Positions 23,352 through 24,535 of a DNA stretch of 24,535 bases are shown here, piece after piece. The DNA comes from a virus. The stretch's first letter is position 1. Each line of letters starts with the position of its first letter. The translations under genes were made by a program, and so were the position numbers. The notes beneath the pieces were generated by a model. The model saw only the letters and a list, made by a program, of their open reading frames with translations, ran no database searches and was not told the DNA's origin. Location of the stretch: positions 1 to 24,535 of IMG/VR virus record IMGVR_UViG_3300020205_001245, one strand, 5' to 3'.

Positions 23352-23633
23352 TGGAGGAGGAGTTGGTACCTTTGTCTCATCTTTTAGCTTACCCTCTTCT
23401 TCGCATAATAGTGGTCTACGAACAAACTCTCTGTATGCCCAGAATGATGCTATGATGACAATTGGCACATACCAAAACACCCAACCATAAGAAGCCTTAA
23501 CTCCGCCAGGTTGTGAGATTTGATCCTTTAGCTGCAACATAACAACATTATCTCCGCTTGTATCTGGAATGATAATAGGAGATGTGTTACACCCAGCAAC
23601 AATCATAGAAATTAAAAGTACAATGTATTTCAT
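23343..23633 (-). CDS. Lipoprotein with inner-membrane helix, unimolecular-spanin-like (96 aa)
   Basis: I chose the ATG at 23633, which begins the signal peptide MKYIVLLISMIVAGCNTS and has AAGGAA about eight bases upstream; longer readings would overlap the holin-like gene. The lipobox is V-A-G-C (C15). About 35 polar residues follow, then a hydrophobic helix WVFWYVPIVIIASFWAY (51-67) and a basic, proline-rich cytoplasmic-type end. An outer-membrane lipid anchor plus one inner-membrane helix is the u-spanin design known from phage T1 gp11, which fuses inner and outer membranes at lysis. The linker here is short. The holin-like neighbour supports a lysis role. Alternative: a simple bitopic lipoprotein. 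Confidence 0.65.
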   Translation of the reverse strand: MKYIVLLISMIVAGCNTSPIIIPDTSGDNVVMLQLKDQISQPGGVKASYGWVFWYVPIVIIASFWAYREFVRRPLLCEEEGKLKDETKVPTPPPSV

Positions 23634-23644
23634 ATTATGTTTCC

Positions 23645-24088
23645 TTATTGTTTGTTGGTAGAAGCTGCAGATGTTCCAAAGTAGAATCCAATAATACTCA
23701 GTAGAACTTGTCTGTTTTCTGATGCCCACAAGAACCCATTGATCTCTACAAAGAACTTTCTAGTAGATTGTGGGACTATGCCAAACAATCCTTCTGGAGT
23801 AGTTGCATCAACTTCTACGAATGTTGGGACACCGAAGAATGGTAAAATGAATGGTGCAGCAAATGCACCAAATAAAACTGTCAGTACAATTATTTGACGG
23901 ACAACTCTACCAGTATCGAGAGGAACTCGTAAAGCAGCCTTGTCTTGATTATCTGTTGTTTGTTTATTTGCAGTGATCAGACGGTCGAATATGTCTTTCT
24001 GATCTTGACTCTTTTGTGCCAAGTATCTGAATAGAAATCCTACAAAGCCACCACCAATTAAACTTATTAATTCTGTAGAAATCATCAT
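23645..24088 (-). CDS. 3-TM holin-like membrane protein (147 aa)
   Basis: Three hydrophobic segments are visible: LISLIGGGFVGFLFRYLA (about 8-25), QIIVLTVLFGAFAAPFILPF (about 65-84) and VLLSIIGFYFGTSAAS (about 127-142). The last, with FYFGTSAAS before a polar end, resembles 3-TM holins of the GTA/phage type. Holins permeabilise the inner membrane to time lysis. The start is ATGATG at 24088/24085 behind AGGAGA; the second ATG has the better spacing. It overlaps the upstream stop (TAATG), and the spanin-like gene begins 11 bases after its stop. I see no endolysin in the window. Confidence 0.65.
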   Translation of the reverse strand: MMISTELISLIGGGFVGFLFRYLAQKSQDQKDIFDRLITANKQTTDNQDKAALRVPLDTGRVVRQIIVLTVLFGAFAAPFILPFFGVPTFVEVDATTPEGLFGIVPQSTRKFFVEINGFLWASENRQVLLSIIGFYFGTSAASTNKQ

Positions 24089-24535
24089 TATCTCCTGTTT
24101 AATTTTGCAAATTCAAGATATTGTTTTGCTAATCGTTTTTTGTTTTTCTTTGTTGGAGGTACAACATTCTGTGCATCAGGCACAGGTCTAACACCTGCAA
24201 TGTCAAAGTCATATGGAGATGGTGTAGTACCAATAGTTGTTTCTCCAGTTCCACCGACCATACCGCCCGATTGTCCAGTTCCTCCACCAGCAGTAAGTTC
24301 TTCTTGTAATTTAAGATTGCCACTATATGCCATCGAACGAACGCGATTATATAATAATTGATCGTGTGTTATCGCATCGATTATGTTTTTCAGCAGTCCT
24401 AACATTCTTTTGCGATATATCAGATTACTGGTACGCAAAAATGGATGCTTTACATCATACATCAAACTATTGGCTTTTGAACCATTCATGCCAGATAACA
24501 ACAGAAGATAATAGAATCTATTTGGGTTGTGAATA
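24088..24535 (-). CDS. C-terminal part of an unidentified protein (5' end outside window)
   Basis: The frame is open from the right edge to the TAA at 24088-24090. A TTG at 24501 could be taken as a start, but the frame continues upstream without a stop (IHNPNRFYYLL), so the gene very likely begins beyond the window. The visible part has a basic helical region (NLIYRKRMLGLLKNIIDAIT), a Gly/Thr-rich linker near the middle (TAGGGTGQSGGMVGGTGE) and a basic helical end (RLAKQYLEFAKLNRR). No family recognised. Being co-directional with the holin-like gene, it might be a virion or late protein. Confidence 0.6.
   Translation of the reverse strand, partial: IHNPNRFYYLLLLSGMNGSKANSLMYDVKHPFLRTSNLIYRKRMLGLLKNIIDAITHDQLLYNRVRSMAYSGNLKLQEELTAGGGTGQSGGMVGGTGETTIGTTPSPYDFDIAGVRPVPDAQNVVPPTKKNKKRLAKQYLEFAKLNRR

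Noticed and set aside
23633-23729. Longer N-terminus for the minus-strand lipoprotein
   Set aside because: It would bury a clear signal peptide and lipobox inside the protein and overlap the holin-like gene by 85 bases. The ATG at 23633 has its own ribosome binding site.

Overview
The window looks like part of the genome of a T4-like myovirus, probably from an aquatic Gram-negative host. The evidence is a run of replication genes in the T4 core order (family B DNA polymerase gp43, UvsX recombinase, gp41 helicase, gp61 primase) joined by four-base start/stop overlaps, T4-type TATAAATA late promoter boxes, dense packing on one strand, and a large set of low-complexity tail-fibre proteins. The DNA is AT-rich. 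The ribonucleotide reductase is the B12-dependent class II type, and no photosynthesis genes are present, so nothing here points to a typical cyanophage. The host cannot be named from the sequence. A Gram-negative host is inferred from two lipoprotein-type signal sequences and a spanin-like protein.

Layout. Positions 1-8549 hold a structural and adhesin module: the end of an upstream protein, two small proteins, three fibre-type proteins with a common 'KIKRG...GELA' N-terminus (549, 983 and 351 residues), small accessory proteins, a glycine-rich adhesin and a small Tfa-like protein. Positions 8572-10202 carry two tandem paralogous DUF6734-like glycosyltransferases. Positions 10192-18471 are the nucleotide and replication module: dUTPase, a MazG/Nmad1-like protein, gp43, two small proteins, UvsX, gp41, a 47-residue protein, gp61, a very acidic protein and a variant ThyX. 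Positions 18478-19665 encode a collagen-like fibre. A consensus sigma70-type promoter then drives nrdJ (19733-21652), followed by a small membrane protein and a strong intrinsic terminator. A late promoter box lies next to a lipoprotein-like trypsin-family protease (22027-22794), and a RuvC-like nuclease follows. From 23343 to the right edge the genes are on the minus strand: a spanin-like lipoprotein, a 3-TM holin-like protein and a protein that runs off the window. This group converges tail-to-tail on the RuvC-like gene.

How the genes fit together. dUTPase, the MazG-like protein, ThyX and NrdJ would supply and clean the dNTP pool for the gp43/gp41/gp61/UvsX machinery, and the RuvC-like enzyme would resolve recombination or packaging intermediates. 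The fibre genes and the glycine-rich protein probably form host-recognition structures. The glycosyltransferases may modify those structures or the host surface. The minus-strand genes look like a lysis cassette.

The most interesting signals are these: a short acidic-aromatic C-terminal peptide (consensus D-G-G-x-Y/F, then stop) shared by five otherwise different proteins, including the distant collagen-like fibre; a three-copy 243-bp repeat whose copies differ by many synonymous changes except in one invariant 66-bp block; a protease gene whose late promoter box lies so close to the ATG that the mRNA should be leaderless; a lipoprotein with unimolecular-spanin architecture; and a ThyX with KHK in place of the signature RHR. 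No stretch longer than about 60 bases lacks a gene. I saw no tRNA, CRISPR array, insertion sequence or integrase.
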